Assembly (NCBI GenBank): GCA_038254545.1
Contig: JBBSGB010000021.1
Span: 1 to 59,163, forward strand
From: CAHJXF01 sp038254545
GTDB taxonomy: Bacteria > Pseudomonadota > Gammaproteobacteria > Burkholderiales > Burkholderiaceae_D
Length of the DNA stretch: 59,163 nt
Reading direction: 5' to 3'
Shown: positions 8,405-19,144 of the stretch, in pieces
Layout of the letters: every line of letters starts with the position of its first letter
How positions within the stretch are numbered: position 1 is the stretch's first letter
Notes under the pieces: generated by a model
What the model was told of the DNA's origin: nothing
Seen by the model: the letters and a program-made list of their open reading frames with translations, nothing else
Database searches by the model: none
Position numbers and translations under genes: made by a program

Positions 8405-8418
8405 GTACCGTACGGTAC
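8405..8418. promoter_or_regulatory. 14-bp perfect palindrome between yceI-like and porin genes
   Basis: GTACCGTACGGTAC is identical to its own reverse complement. It lies in an AT-richer gap between two divergent genes, 80 bases upstream of the YceI start and 118 upstream of the porin start. This placement is typical of an operator for a dimeric regulator (TetR or MerR class). I see no second copy near the tetR gene of this window. Confidence 0.5.
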
Positions 8419-8535
8419 TGGTGACATTTATTTCTGAAGCGGCGTTTAAGCGAAGTTAGGACAACGCGCTTCGACGACGTGCGCGAATCGCCGCGCCTGC
8501 TGGGCGATCTGAACAGCAGCTCATTGGAGAACTCG

Positions 8536-9801
8536 GTGAGAAAGCTAATCAATGCAATCGGCAATGCAATCGGCCTCTTCGTTGTGTGTGCCGGCGCCGC
8601 CCATGCGCAAGCTAGTGTCGTGCTCTATGGCGTCGCCGACGGAAATCTCCGCTTCGATCATACGAACTTGGGTACGCTGAAGTCGATCGGTAGCGGCGGT
8701 GAGTCAGGATCTCGCTGGGGCCTTCGAGGCTCCGAAGACCTCGGCGGCGGCTTGCGAGCAACCTTTATCCTCGAGCAGGGGTTCGACTTGAGCGATAACA
8801 GTTCACCACAAGGCAATGTTGGCGGCGGCGCCTCGTTGGGACCGGGCGCTCTGGGCGGTGTCAATAGCGTGCCACATTCGTCGACCGGAAGCCGCTGGTT
8901 CGGCCGTATCGCGACCGTCGGCTTGGCCGGCCCTTTCGGAGAAATCCGCTTCGGCCGCGGCTACCACCCGTTGAACCTTGTGCAAGTTATTGCCGACCCA
9001 TTCGGCAACGGCACTATCGGGACACCCAACAACCTGTTCGTCAACAACGGGCTACGCAACGACAACGCGGTGTATTACGACACGCCGCGTTTCGCTGGCG
9101 TGCAATTGTCAGGCCTCTATCAACTCGGCGAGTCAACGACCAGCAACGCCACTCCGGTCGCGGGTGGTCAAGCTAAACGCGGCAACGATCGCTATGGCGC
9201 AGGCGTCACCTATGTCAATGGCCCGTTCTACATCGGTGCCGGCTACGAGCAGATCAAGAGCAACTTCGACACCTATCGCGTCCGCACCGGCGACATCGCG
9301 ACGACCTACGATTTCGGAGTCGTCAAGCTGCACGCAATCTATTGGCGTACCAAGAACAGCAACCCCAACACTAACCCGGCGTTCGGTAGCACGGTCATTC
9401 TCGACGAGCACGCCTACTACGCCGGCGTGACGGTGCCATTCGGCGCCTGGGACTTTCTCGGCGGTATCGGCCGCCTGTTGGACAAGAGTACGTCGAACGT
9501 CAATGCACCGCTAGGTAGTCCAAAGGCCAATTTCTTCGGCCTCGGGGCGCGCTACAGCTTATCCAAGCGAACGGTTCTGTATACGGCTTACAGCCGCTTC
9601 AACCTGAAGAATGGTCCTTGCGGCAATCCGTTCCAAGGCTACTTCGGCATTGCCGATATCACTAACTTCGGCCTCTATACAACTGGCAATCTCACCGGAA
9701 CTCCAGCTGCTTGCAGCATCATGGGATCGGCCGTCGCGACGATTGCCCCGGCGAATGTGAACCCGTACTCGTATCAGTTTGGTATTAGACATTCTTTCTA
9801 A
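8536..9801 (+). CDS. Gram-negative trimeric porin
   Basis: A 421-residue outer-membrane protein. The signal peptide (FVVCAGAAHA, cut before QASVVLYG) is followed by QASVVLYGVADGNLRF, SRWGLRGSEDLGGGLRATF, SRWFGRIATVGL and FGEIRFGRGY. These are the usual opening strands and constriction region of burkholderial general porins. It ends SYQFGIRHSF with the terminal Phe required for barrel assembly. I take the GTG at 8536 as start because it gives a normal signal peptide and has GGAGA upstream. Next to an aromatic-acid operon it may admit such substrates (inference). Confidence 0.93.
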   Translation: MRKLINAIGNAIGLFVVCAGAAHAQASVVLYGVADGNLRFDHTNLGTLKSIGSGGESGSRWGLRGSEDLGGGLRATFILEQGFDLSDNSSPQGNVGGGASLGPGALGGVNSVPHSSTGSRWFGRIATVGLAGPFGEIRFGRGYHPLNLVQVIADPFGNGTIGTPNNLFVNNGLRNDNAVYYDTPRFAGVQLSGLYQLGESTTSNATPVAGGQAKRGNDRYGAGVTYVNGPFYIGAGYEQIKSNFDTYRVRTGDIATTYDFGVVKLHAIYWRTKNSNPNTNPAFGSTVILDEHAYYAGVTVPFGAWDFLGGIGRLLDKSTSNVNAPLGSPKANFFGLGARYSLSKRTVLYTAYSRFNLKNGPCGNPFQGYFGIADITNFGLYTTGNLTGTPAACSIMGSAVATIAPANVNPYSYQFGIRHSF

Positions 9802-9853
9802 CCTATCGCGTCGTGTTAACAAAGGCCGATCATGAAGACAAGAAGTTTGCTAA

Positions 9854-10079
9854 ATGTTTGCCGTAGCGCTCTTATTAACGAGTTGTGGAGGTGATAATCA
9901 ATCAGTCGATGTTTCTCAGGCGCCTCATGTTGTCAAAACCATCGCGATTCCTAATTCTTTGAGCCCGCCGTTTAGCTTCGATATTAGTTAATATAGAAAA
10001 TGGCGGATATTATCTTACGGATCGCAACAACACATCTGTCGACGTAGTGGATATCATTCCAATTCCCTCATTGCAATGA
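9854..10079 (+). pseudogene. secreted lipoprotein (beta-propeller type) N-terminus, frameshifted
   Basis: The ATG at 9854 opens a short lipoprotein signal with lipobox LLTSC followed by GGDNQS, then HVVKTIAIPNS and PFSFDIS, where a TAA stops the frame at 9989-9991. The neighbouring frame continues at once with NGGYYLTDRNNTSVDVVD and stops at 10079. A segment of the form F-D-I-S...Y-L-T-D-R-x-N-x-S-V-D-V-x-D is typical of secreted NHL/SMP-30-like propeller proteins. The gene has one indel and is truncated after about 70 codons. Nothing of the remaining propeller is visible. Confidence 0.65.
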
Positions 10080-10247
10080 TTAAGGGAGGGTTTACAGGTG
10101 TCGGGCCAAGCATGGCCACATCGGGTCCGGATGGATAACGCAGCCACAATCGCACTGGCGAGCGCCGGGGCGGCGTTGCCACTGCTCTGGCACGGCCGCC
10201 CTCTGTTTCAGCTCGTGGCTTGCAGCGGCTGCACTCTAATCTTACCA

Positions 10248-10412
10248 AGAGCACCCAGGCTGCCGCGTCGGGAGTTGGCTCACAGTCTTCCGGCAGAACG
10301 GAATGCATTCGTTGGTCGTAAGGCGGAATTGGAGGAACTCGCGCGACATCTTGAGTGGGCCATCCGCCTGGTTTCAATAATCGGCACCGGCGGCACCGGA
10401 AAAACGCGTTTC
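10248..10412 (+). pseudogene. fragment of an STAND/LuxR-type ATPase regulator around the P-loop
   Basis: The frame reads LPRRELAHSLPAERNAFVGR, then ELEELARHLEWAIRLVSI and IGTGGTGKTRF. A linker, F-V-G-R-x-x-E-L, and a Walker A motif G-x-G-G-x-G-K-T-R is the start of the NTPase domain in LuxR/SARP-like STAND regulators. Homology ends abruptly at about 10412, just before the tRNA-Ala terminator, and upstream sequence (10098-10247) shows no effector domain. It is a truncated remnant at the 3' side of a tRNA gene, where integrating elements insert. Confidence 0.6.
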
Positions 10413-10424
10413 GTTAAACAAAAA

Positions 10425-10446
10425 AACCCCGCAATTACGCGGGGTT
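10425..10446 (-). terminator. rho-independent terminator of tRNA-Ala
   Basis: An 8-bp perfect stem (AACCCCGC/GCGGGGTT) with a 6-base loop, followed on the minus strand by a run of about seven T. It lies 43 bases downstream of the tRNA-Ala 3' end and is oriented to stop its transcript. Confidence 0.88.
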
Positions 10447-10489
10447 ATGAATGTTTGTGGACTTCCTTGGACTTCGTTGGATCATCGAT

Positions 10490-10565
<76 letters not shown>

Positions 10566-10697
10566 GAGTGGTCGATTGTAGCCGCGCGGTCGACGGTCTT
10601 CAAGCGACCGGGACGGAATCCTGGATAACACGAACCCCTCGTGTTGCGCGTGAACACATCGCAGGCTAACGTGCATCGGTCACCCGAGGACTGCCAC

Positions 10698-11588
10698 ATG
10701 CTTCTGCCGCCGCCACCGTCGTATACGCCCGCGTTCTGCAACGATCAGTACAACAACGGCAATCAGGTAGCCGATCTCTTGGCCATTCTCCAGCGATGGC
10801 GAGCCGAAGCGGCATCGGCGCGCCGTGCGCTGTCTGCCCAGCTCGGCATCGCCTATGGCGACGATGACTCGGAATCCTTCGATCTCTTCTCGCCCGAAGG
10901 TACGTTGCACGATCCGCGGCCGGTCGTCGTCTTCATCCATGGCGGCTACTGGCGTTCGCTGTCGAAGTCCGAGTTCTCGTGGATCGCGCCGCCATTCGTG
11001 GAACGCGGCATCAGGGTCGCAGTGCTCGACTACGGGCTCGCACCTGTTTATCCGCTCGAGACCATCGTGCGGCAGAACCTGACTGCGATCGCGTGGATCT
11101 GCACCCATGCGCAGGAGCTCGGCATCGCGCGCGATCGCATCGTCGTTGCAGGTCACTCGGCGGGCGGGCACCTCGCGGCGATGATGCTGGCCGCACGCTG
11201 GCCGGATTTCGATCGGCGCCTGCCGAAGAACGTCGTGCATGCCGGCGTGGCGATCAGCGGGCTCTTCGACATGGAGCCTTTGCGTCACGCGCCATATCTG
11301 AATGCCGACCTGCAGCTGACGCTCGATCGTGTCGCGCCGTTGTCGCCGCTCTACATGCAACCGGCGACCGACGCGCCGCTGATCACCGCGGTTGGCGGCG
11401 AGGAGTCCGACGAGTTCAAGCGACACACGCGCGAGATCGGCATCGCGTGGGCGCGCAACCTGCGCGAGGACGTGCCGCTACCGGGAGCCAATCACTTCAG
11501 CGCGTGCGAGCGCTTCGTCGATGCGAAGCATCGGCTGTTCGAAGCGACGGTCGAACTCTGCGAAGGCCGCGGCGGTAGCACACGCTGA
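10698..11588 (+). CDS. alpha/beta hydrolase, esterase/kynurenine formamidase-like
   Basis: A 296-residue cytosolic hydrolase. HGGYWR (81-86) forms the oxyanion-hole motif of the arylformamidase and hormone-sensitive-lipase-like group. AGHSAGGHLA places the nucleophile at Ser154, and the late ANHFSACERF supplies the catalytic His. Length and motifs match bacterial KynB-type or carboxylesterase proteins. I use the ATG at 10698, which has GAGGA upstream; an in-frame ATG 19 codons earlier has no such site. No kynurenine genes are adjacent, so the substrate is open. Confidence 0.85.
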   Translation: MLLPPPPSYTPAFCNDQYNNGNQVADLLAILQRWRAEAASARRALSAQLGIAYGDDDSESFDLFSPEGTLHDPRPVVVFIHGGYWRSLSKSEFSWIAPPFVERGIRVAVLDYGLAPVYPLETIVRQNLTAIAWICTHAQELGIARDRIVVAGHSAGGHLAAMMLAARWPDFDRRLPKNVVHAGVAISGLFDMEPLRHAPYLNADLQLTLDRVAPLSPLYMQPATDAPLITAVGGEESDEFKRHTREIGIAWARNLREDVPLPGANHFSACERFVDAKHRLFEATVELCEGRGGSTR

Positions 11589-11629
11589 ATCCTGCCGCAT
11601 GCGCCACCCTTGCGTGGACGCCTCGCGGC

Positions 11630-12781
11630 TTATTCCGAAACGTACTTCCAGCGATTGTTCTCGATCTTCGCCATCACCCGTGCGCGCTGATCGAGGCCGA
11701 CGTGGTCCTTCGCGCTCATGTTAATCACGCCTTGCGGCACCACCAGGTTGTGCGTGCTCTCGATTGCATCGCGCAGCGCACGGCGGAACTCCGGAGTGCC
11801 TGGCTTGGCGACCTTGAGCGCCTTGGGCAGCGCGTCGGCGAGCAGCATCCACGCACCCCACGCATCGCCCGCGAACTGCGTGACCGAATCGGGACCGTAG
11901 GCGGCTTCGTAGCGCCTGTCGAAATCGACCGCGACCTTCTTGGACGGATGATCATTGGGCAATTGCGTGGCGACGACGCCGGGACCGGTCGGGAAGACCG
12001 TGCCCTCGACATCCTTGCCGCCGACCTTCAGGAACTCGTAGGTCGCGATGCCGTGGGTCTGGTAGATGCGGCCCTTGTAGCCGCGCTGTGCCAGCGCAAG
12101 TTGTGGCGTGACCGCGGGCGTGCCGGCGCCCGCGATCAGGATCGCGTCCGGGTTGGCCGCGATCAGCTTCAACACCTGGCCCGTGACCGACGTATCGGCG
12201 CGGTTGTAGCGCTCGACCGCAACCATCTTGATGTGCCGGATGTCGAGGAGGCGGTTGACCTCGTTCAGCCAGCTCTCCCCGTACGCATCGGTGAAGCCGA
12301 TGAAGCCGAGCGTCTTCACTCCGTTGTCGGCCATGTGCTTGGTGACCGCGGTCGCCATCAGCGAATCGTTCTGCGGCATCTTGAAGACCCAATGGCGCTT
12401 GGCGTCCATCGGCAGCACGATCGATGCGGACGCGGCAAGCGCGATCATTGGCGTCTGCGATTCGGCTGCAACGTCGATCATCGCCAACGCGCTCGGCGTG
12501 GTGTTCGGCCCGATGATCACATCGACCTTGTCCTCGGAGGTGAGCTTGCGCGCGTTGAGTACCGCGCCGGTCGGACTCGAGGCATCGTCGAGGATGATGT
12601 ATTCGATCTTAACGCCGGCGATCTCGCGCGGCCACAGTGTCGAAACGTTCTTGCTGGGCAAGCCGATCGAGGCCGCCGGTCCGGTAGTGGAGAGATCGAC
12701 GCCGACCTTGATCTGGGCTTGTGCAATCTGCATCGCGGAAAGCGCCAGCGTGGCGAAGAGGACGGCGAGTCGAGCGCGCAT
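11630..12781 (-). CDS. ABC transporter substrate-binding protein (branched-chain amino acid / LivK type)
   Basis: A 383-residue periplasmic protein with signal peptide (AVLFATLALSAMQIAQA, mature QIKVGVDLSTTGPAAS) and the Peripla_BP_6 fold: two lobes with GPNTTPSALAMIDVAAE, LGFIGFTDAYGESWLNEVNR and DAILIAGAGTPAVTPQLALA. Such proteins capture branched amino acids, amides or aromatic acids for a LivHMGF permease. No permease or ATPase gene is adjacent, so it is an orphan receptor here. It is convergent with the upstream hydrolase gene. Confidence 0.9.
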   Translation of the reverse strand: MRARLAVLFATLALSAMQIAQAQIKVGVDLSTTGPAASIGLPSKNVSTLWPREIAGVKIEYIILDDASSPTGAVLNARKLTSEDKVDVIIGPNTTPSALAMIDVAAESQTPMIALAASASIVLPMDAKRHWVFKMPQNDSLMATAVTKHMADNGVKTLGFIGFTDAYGESWLNEVNRLLDIRHIKMVAVERYNRADTSVTGQVLKLIAANPDAILIAGAGTPAVTPQLALAQRGYKGRIYQTHGIATYEFLKVGGKDVEGTVFPTGPGVVATQLPNDHPSKKVAVDFDRRYEAAYGPDSVTQFAGDAWGAWMLLADALPKALKVAKPGTPEFRRALRDAIESTHNLVVPQGVINMSAKDHVGLDQRARVMAKIENNRWKYVSE

Positions 12782-12893
12782 GGGTCTGCCTTTCGAGAAG
12801 CTTTAGATGTCAACTAAAAGGGAGAATACGCGATTTGATGCTGGCCGCACAGAGCGCGCCGAAGCGTCGGCAGCGGCGCATCGAGCAAAGAAA

Positions 12894-12925
12894 AACGGGT
12901 ACCGACCTCGCGGTCGATACCCGTT
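12894..12925 (-). terminator. rho-independent terminator downstream of the DUF4331 gene
   Basis: A long stem starting AACGGGTA and closing TACCCGTT, with an inner CGACC/GGTCG helix around a GCGA loop. A T-rich run follows on the minus strand. It begins 26 bases after the DUF4331 stop. Confidence 0.87.
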
Positions 12926-12951
12926 CGAATCAGCTCTCTATTTCTAATCGA

Positions 12952-14508
12952 TCAAGGCGCGCAAGGCGCACCCGCCCCCGCAGTGCATCCGGGCTCGGTG
13001 GGATCGAGGTGACGACGGTCACGTCCGCTGGGGGCATCGGCGAGATAAGGAAAGCTCGTGCGAAAAGTCGCGTCGTTGACGTTGACGCCATCACCCAGGC
13101 GATTGTTCGGGAAGACGTTGAAGGCCGGATTCAACACACCCACCACCGCGCGCAGCGAGATATCGACGACGTCATCGATCAATCGCCGTCCGTTCGGATA
13201 GCCTGCCGCGTCGCCTCCCAGCAGTCCCAGTCTGCTGGTCGACCCGACGGCTGTCGGCGGAACGCCGGTGTTCAATCTCAGCAGGTCCGCGATCGGCCCG
13301 GCGGGCGTACCGGGCGCTGCGATCGGTGGTGCGTAGGTGACCAGCGGAAGCAGGTCGTTGCGCGGCGGCATGGGGATCGTGACCGCGCCGGCGGTTAATG
13401 CATTGATGACGCGCGCGAGCGTCGGATCGAGGAAGAAGGACGCGAACTGCGCGTCGTTCTTCGGCTGGTCCATGCTCCAACGATCCTTGGAGCCGACGCC
13501 GATCAACAGTTCGTTGATCAGCGGATTACCCATGCGCTGAATCTGGTTGAAAGTGCCCGAGCTCACCGCGGGCAGCGGCGCGCGGCGGACGGTGGTGCGT
13601 GGCCGCGACGTGGTGGCCCATACGCCGATGGTCGCCGCGGTCGACGTCGCGGGCTCGACGCTGCCGGTGCTGGTCAGCATCGACACCGGCAATTCAATCG
13701 CGATCGAATTGACCGCATAGCCGGAAACGGTGTCGCTGGTGATGTTCACCAGCCCCGCATCCTGCGCCGCTGACAGCACGCCACCATTGACCGCGGCGCG
13801 CAGATTGAGCGTGTCGAACGCGGCGCCCAGGTCGATGTAGAACGGATCGTCGGTGGTGCCCGCGAACGTCTTCACGTCCGCGAGGTTGGTGCTGTATGTG
13901 CCCTGCGCAAACAGCGCCGGGTAATTCATCGTGCGGGGGCCGACATTGGCAGGCACGACGTAGAACGGGCCGCCGCCGGCTCTGGTGATCGGCGTCGAGA
14001 CGCCGTTCTTCACCAGCGTGACGGTGTAGCTCTGACGCTGACCCAGCCCCTCACTGCCCGCGCCTTCGAGTGCGGTGATCATCGGCGGCACGATCGGCGT
14101 TCCCGGCGCAACCGGCGGCGGCGAATTGGCCGGAGCGGCAATACCCGCCCCCGCGCCCGCATATACCTGGAACAAGCCCGGCAGGCGCTGCTCGGTTGTG
14201 AAGCGCACCTGTACGATCACGTCCTCGGACGCGTCGTTGTTGTTGTCGATCTTGATTTCGTAAAGGATGTCCGGATCGAACGGAAACCAGGTCGGCCCGT
14301 TGCCGGGTTCGAGCAACGGGTCGACGCACATGATCAGCGTGACCTTGGGTACGCCGCCGCCGTAACTTCGAAACGCATAGACGTCGGTGATGTCCGCCTT
14401 CTGATCGAGCGCCACGATCGGCGCCTCGCGATGGCTGGAGGCCGCGGCGGGCAACGCGTAACCGCCCGCAAAGATCAACGTGACCAACGACAGAATGATT
14501 CGTAGCAT
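12952..14508 (-). CDS. DUF4331 family secreted protein
   Basis: A 518-residue exported protein. The signal peptide (LVTLIFAGGYALPAAA) is followed directly by SSHREAPIVALDQKADITDV, the hallmark opening of DUF4331. Later family blocks include SIAIELPVSML, a proline- and threonine-rich turn (WATTSRPRTTVRRAP), RMGNPLINELLIGVGSKDRW and GYPNGRRLIDDVVDISLRAV. DUF4331 has no defined biochemical role. I start at the ATG at 14508, where the signal peptide begins; the frame extends 61 codons further up without coding character. It lies upstream of its own terminator and downstream of a PEP-CTERM gene on the same strand. Confidence 0.9.
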   Translation of the reverse strand: MLRIILSLVTLIFAGGYALPAAASSHREAPIVALDQKADITDVYAFRSYGGGVPKVTLIMCVDPLLEPGNGPTWFPFDPDILYEIKIDNNNDASEDVIVQVRFTTEQRLPGLFQVYAGAGAGIAAPANSPPPVAPGTPIVPPMITALEGAGSEGLGQRQSYTVTLVKNGVSTPITRAGGGPFYVVPANVGPRTMNYPALFAQGTYSTNLADVKTFAGTTDDPFYIDLGAAFDTLNLRAAVNGGVLSAAQDAGLVNITSDTVSGYAVNSIAIELPVSMLTSTGSVEPATSTAATIGVWATTSRPRTTVRRAPLPAVSSGTFNQIQRMGNPLINELLIGVGSKDRWSMDQPKNDAQFASFFLDPTLARVINALTAGAVTIPMPPRNDLLPLVTYAPPIAAPGTPAGPIADLLRLNTGVPPTAVGSTSRLGLLGGDAAGYPNGRRLIDDVVDISLRAVVGVLNPAFNVFPNNRLGDGVNVNDATFRTSFPYLADAPSGRDRRHLDPTEPGCTAGAGAPCAP

Positions 14509-14635
14509 GACGACACCTCGCTCAGTCTGGCTGTTTGATGTGGCGCGCGGCGACCGCTGTTGGCGACGCGCGCAAAGTGGACCTACTGATGAACGGTAAC
14601 ACGGGCCTTGCGACGCGCGAGCGCGCCGATCGGAT

Positions 14636-15361
14636 TCAACGAAAGAGGCGAGCTCGCAAAGGCCGCGCGCCTCGATAGGCGAACAACGCAAACAGGCCTG
14701 CGGCCATCAGCAACAATGATCCGGGCTCGGGCACGGCCCTCGGGACAAAGCTGAAAAGGTTGCTGGCGGAGCCCAGAAATGCGCTGCCGCCGATACCCCC
14801 ATCGACTCCGATATCGGTCGTGACAGCGAGCGCCGCCGCGGAGGCGAACGCGATCGAGTCCAATGCCTGGACGAAGCCGGCGGCATCGAAGACCAAGAGG
14901 TCTCGCGGCGTGCCTGTGCAGCCGGACACCCCATCGGGGCCGAACAAGCCGTTCAGACAAAGGTTTTCTATCACCGTCACGGTGCCGTCGCCCGTCGTCG
15001 AAGAGCCGCTCATCACGAGCGAGGCGCCGTTGATCGAAGCCCCGAGGCCGGTGACGCGATAGCTGATCAGATTGTCCAGGAACGTTCCGCCGGCGCCATC
15101 GCGCGCGTTGACAGAGAAATTCAGGCCGACAGCGGTGCGGACGGGCATCAGGGGGCTCACGGTAATGCTGCTGAAGGATATCGAACCGGCGATCTGCGGC
15201 AGCAAAACGAAATCGGAAAAACGAAAACTGCCGATCGTGCATCCCGCCGACCCCAGGCCGACATAGGCAGCGAGGGTCGAGGTCGGGCACGGCGCTGCGA
15301 CCGCGCCGGTACTGATCAGCGATTGCACCGCGAGAACGAGCGCGAACAGAATTTTTTTCAT
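14636..15361 (-). CDS. PEP-CTERM sorted exported protein
   Basis: A 241-residue protein with an N-terminal signal peptide (MKKILFALVLAVQSLISTGA, mature APCPTSTLAAYVG) and the C-terminal sorting signal VPEPGSLLLMAAGLFALFAY followed by RGARPLRARLFR: the PEP motif, a membrane helix and an arginine-rich tail. Exosortase (EpsH/XrtA) systems cleave such tails and move the protein to the surface or matrix; no exosortase gene is in this window. The body is rich in small residues and Thr/Ser with no enzyme motif. The start at 15361 is the ATG beginning the signal peptide. Confidence 0.88.
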   Translation of the reverse strand: MKKILFALVLAVQSLISTGAVAAPCPTSTLAAYVGLGSAGCTIGSFRFSDFVLLPQIAGSISFSSITVSPLMPVRTAVGLNFSVNARDGAGGTFLDNLISYRVTGLGASINGASLVMSGSSTTGDGTVTVIENLCLNGLFGPDGVSGCTGTPRDLLVFDAAGFVQALDSIAFASAAALAVTTDIGVDGGIGGSAFLGSASNLFSFVPRAVPEPGSLLLMAAGLFALFAYRGARPLRARLFR

Positions 15362-15578
15362 GGGAGCGTCTTTCTTCGATGAGGGACCCAAAGCTGCGAA
15401 TGCCGAACTCAGAGTCAGTGAGCAATATCCATACCGGCCGCTTGTATCCATTGATTCTTATGAGAAAGCGCGCCCGACGCGGGATTCAGCGTTGGCGTGC
15501 TGTAAGTTTTCTCGACATGCGCGGGAACGGTTGCGACGCGTGAAGCGCCAGGCGCGACCAGCGAAGGCGGCGAAGCGG

Positions 15579-15675
15579 TGGCGGAAGAGAATGGGAGTCG
15601 AACCCACCCGGGACCGCGTGGCGGCCCCTGTCCGGATTTGAAGTCCGGCCGCTCCACCGGGAACGTGTCTCTTCC
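15579..15675 (-). tRNA. selC: selenocysteine tRNA (tRNA-Sec, anticodon TCA)
   Basis: A 97-nt tRNA with the 8-bp acceptor GGAAGAGA/TCTCTTCC, a long extra arm (AGGGGCCGCC...GCGGTCCC), anticodon loop CTTCAAA with TCA at 34-36, T-arm GGGTTCGACTCCC-like and encoded GCCA end. These are the features of bacterial tRNA-Sec, which delivers selenocysteine to UGA through SelB. It lies 42 bases downstream of selB on the same strand, probably in the same transcript. Confidence 0.96.
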
Positions 15676-15717
15676 TTTGATGATGATGCGCGAGATCGGG
15701 CGCGGTCGTGCACACAA

Positions 15718-17700
<1,983 letters not shown>

Positions 17701-17703
17701 CGA

Positions 17704-17727
17704 GTCGCAGTCATCGTCGCAGTCATC
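17704..17727. repeat. 12-bp tandem duplication at the selA-selB junction
   Basis: GTCGCAGTCATC occurs twice in direct succession (17704-17715 and 17716-17727, plus strand). The block covers the selA stop codon (17723-17725) and the space before the selB ATG, where the selB ribosome site should be. No conventional Shine-Dalgarno sequence is visible, so the duplication may affect selB translation. Confidence 0.8.
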
Positions 17728-19144
17728 GTTCGACAATCAGATGCGACCACGCCTCGAGCAACTCGTCGGCGTCCTCGATCGTCCGCAGATCGAGCCACAA
17801 CGCGCCCTTGTTGACGCGTCCGATGACGGGCACCGGCAACGCGCGCATCGCGGCTTCTATGTTCGCGATGACGCGGCCCCCGCCCTTCGCGTACAGCGGA
17901 CGAATCACGAGCGCCGCGCTGGGCAAGAGATCGACCGGCTGCGCGCCGCTGCCGATCTGGCTCAGGCAGTCTTCGACGTCGACGGCCGCGATGCCGACAA
18001 GCGTCGCTGCGAATGCAGGCTGCAAAAGCTCGGCAGTCTTGCGTATCGCCGCGCGCGCGCGCGTGAGCCAGCGCAAGGTCGTCAGGCGTTCGACCAGATG
18101 TTCGGGCTCGCGATACAAGAGCAGCGTGGCTTCGAGCGCCGCGAGCGTCGCCTTGTCGCAGCGCAGGCAGCGCTTCAGCGGATTCTTCTTCATGCGCGCG
18201 ATCAACGCGCGTTTGCCCGCAATGACGCCGGCCTGCGGACCGCCCAGCAGCTTGTCGCCCGAGAACGTGACGACATCGGCGCCGGCGGCGAGCGTCTCGC
18301 GCACCGTGGCTTCGTGCGGAAGACCGTAGGCCTCGAGGTCGATCAGCGCGCCCGCGCCCAGATCGACCATGAAGGGCAGTTCGGCCGCATGCGCGACCTC
18401 GGCGATCTCGCGTTCGCCGGGGGCGGCGACGAAGCCCTCGATGCGATAGTTGCTCGCATGGACCTTCATCAAGAGCGCGGTCTTCGGCGTGATCGCGTCC
18501 GCATAGTCGCTGCGATGCGTGCGATTGGTGGTACCGACTTCGACCAGCCTGCAACCCGCGCGCCGCATGATGTCGGGCACGCGAAACGCGCCGCCGATCT
18601 CGATCAACTCGCCGCGCGACACGATCACCTCGTGGCTTCGTTGGCCTGTGCCACCCAGCGTATCGAGCGCGAGCAAAACGGCTGCGGCGTTGTTGTTGAC
18701 GACGGTCGCGGCTTCGGCACCGGTGAGTTCGCAGACCAGGTGCGCGACGAGATCGTCGCGATCGCCGCGGCCGCCGCTGCCGAGGTCGTATTCGAGCGCC
18801 ATCGGGTGGCGCATCGCCTCGACCGCCGCGTCGATCGCTGATTCGGCGAGAGGTGCGCGACCGAGATTGGTGTGCAGGGTGGTGCCGGTCAGGTTGAAGA
18901 CGCGTCGCGCGCGCCGTGCGCGTCGTGTGTGCACGATCGTTTGCGCGCGCGCGACGATCGTCGCTTCGTCGCGGCATGAGCCGTCTAGCCAGGCCGCGCG
19001 CCCTTCTTCGAGCGCCTCGCGCAACGCGGCAGTCGCGCTCGATGCGCCATGCGTGGCCACCGCTGCAATCATCGCCGCACTGCGCAGCAACGCGTCGACC
19101 GATGGGGGTGTCGCGCGAGGCGCCGGGTCGAATGCTTCAGCCAC
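17723..19144 (-). CDS. selA: L-seryl-tRNA(Sec) selenium transferase SelA
   Basis: A 473-residue PLP enzyme that converts Ser-tRNA(Sec) to Sec-tRNA(Sec) with selenophosphate. Visible marks are VFNLTGTTLHTNLGRAPL (83-100), ATVVNNNAAAVLLAL, VGTTNRTHRSDYADAI and TFSGDKLLGGPQAG, whose Lys298 should bind PLP. The start is the GTG at 19144, which overlaps the end of the acetyltransferase gene by eight bases, showing translational coupling; the frame is open further upstream but without homology. selB follows 22 bases after its stop. Confidence 0.95.
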   Translation of the reverse strand: MAEAFDPAPRATPPSVDALLRSAAMIAAVATHGASSATAALREALEEGRAAWLDGSCRDEATIVARAQTIVHTRRARRARRVFNLTGTTLHTNLGRAPLAESAIDAAVEAMRHPMALEYDLGSGGRGDRDDLVAHLVCELTGAEAATVVNNNAAAVLLALDTLGGTGQRSHEVIVSRGELIEIGGAFRVPDIMRRAGCRLVEVGTTNRTHRSDYADAITPKTALLMKVHASNYRIEGFVAAPGEREIAEVAHAAELPFMVDLGAGALIDLEAYGLPHEATVRETLAAGADVVTFSGDKLLGGPQAGVIAGKRALIARMKKNPLKRCLRCDKATLAALEATLLLYREPEHLVERLTTLRWLTRARAAIRKTAELLQPAFAATLVGIAAVDVEDCLSQIGSGAQPVDLLPSAALVIRPLYAKGGGRVIANIEAAMRALPVPVIGRVNKGALWLDLRTIEDADELLEAWSHLIVER

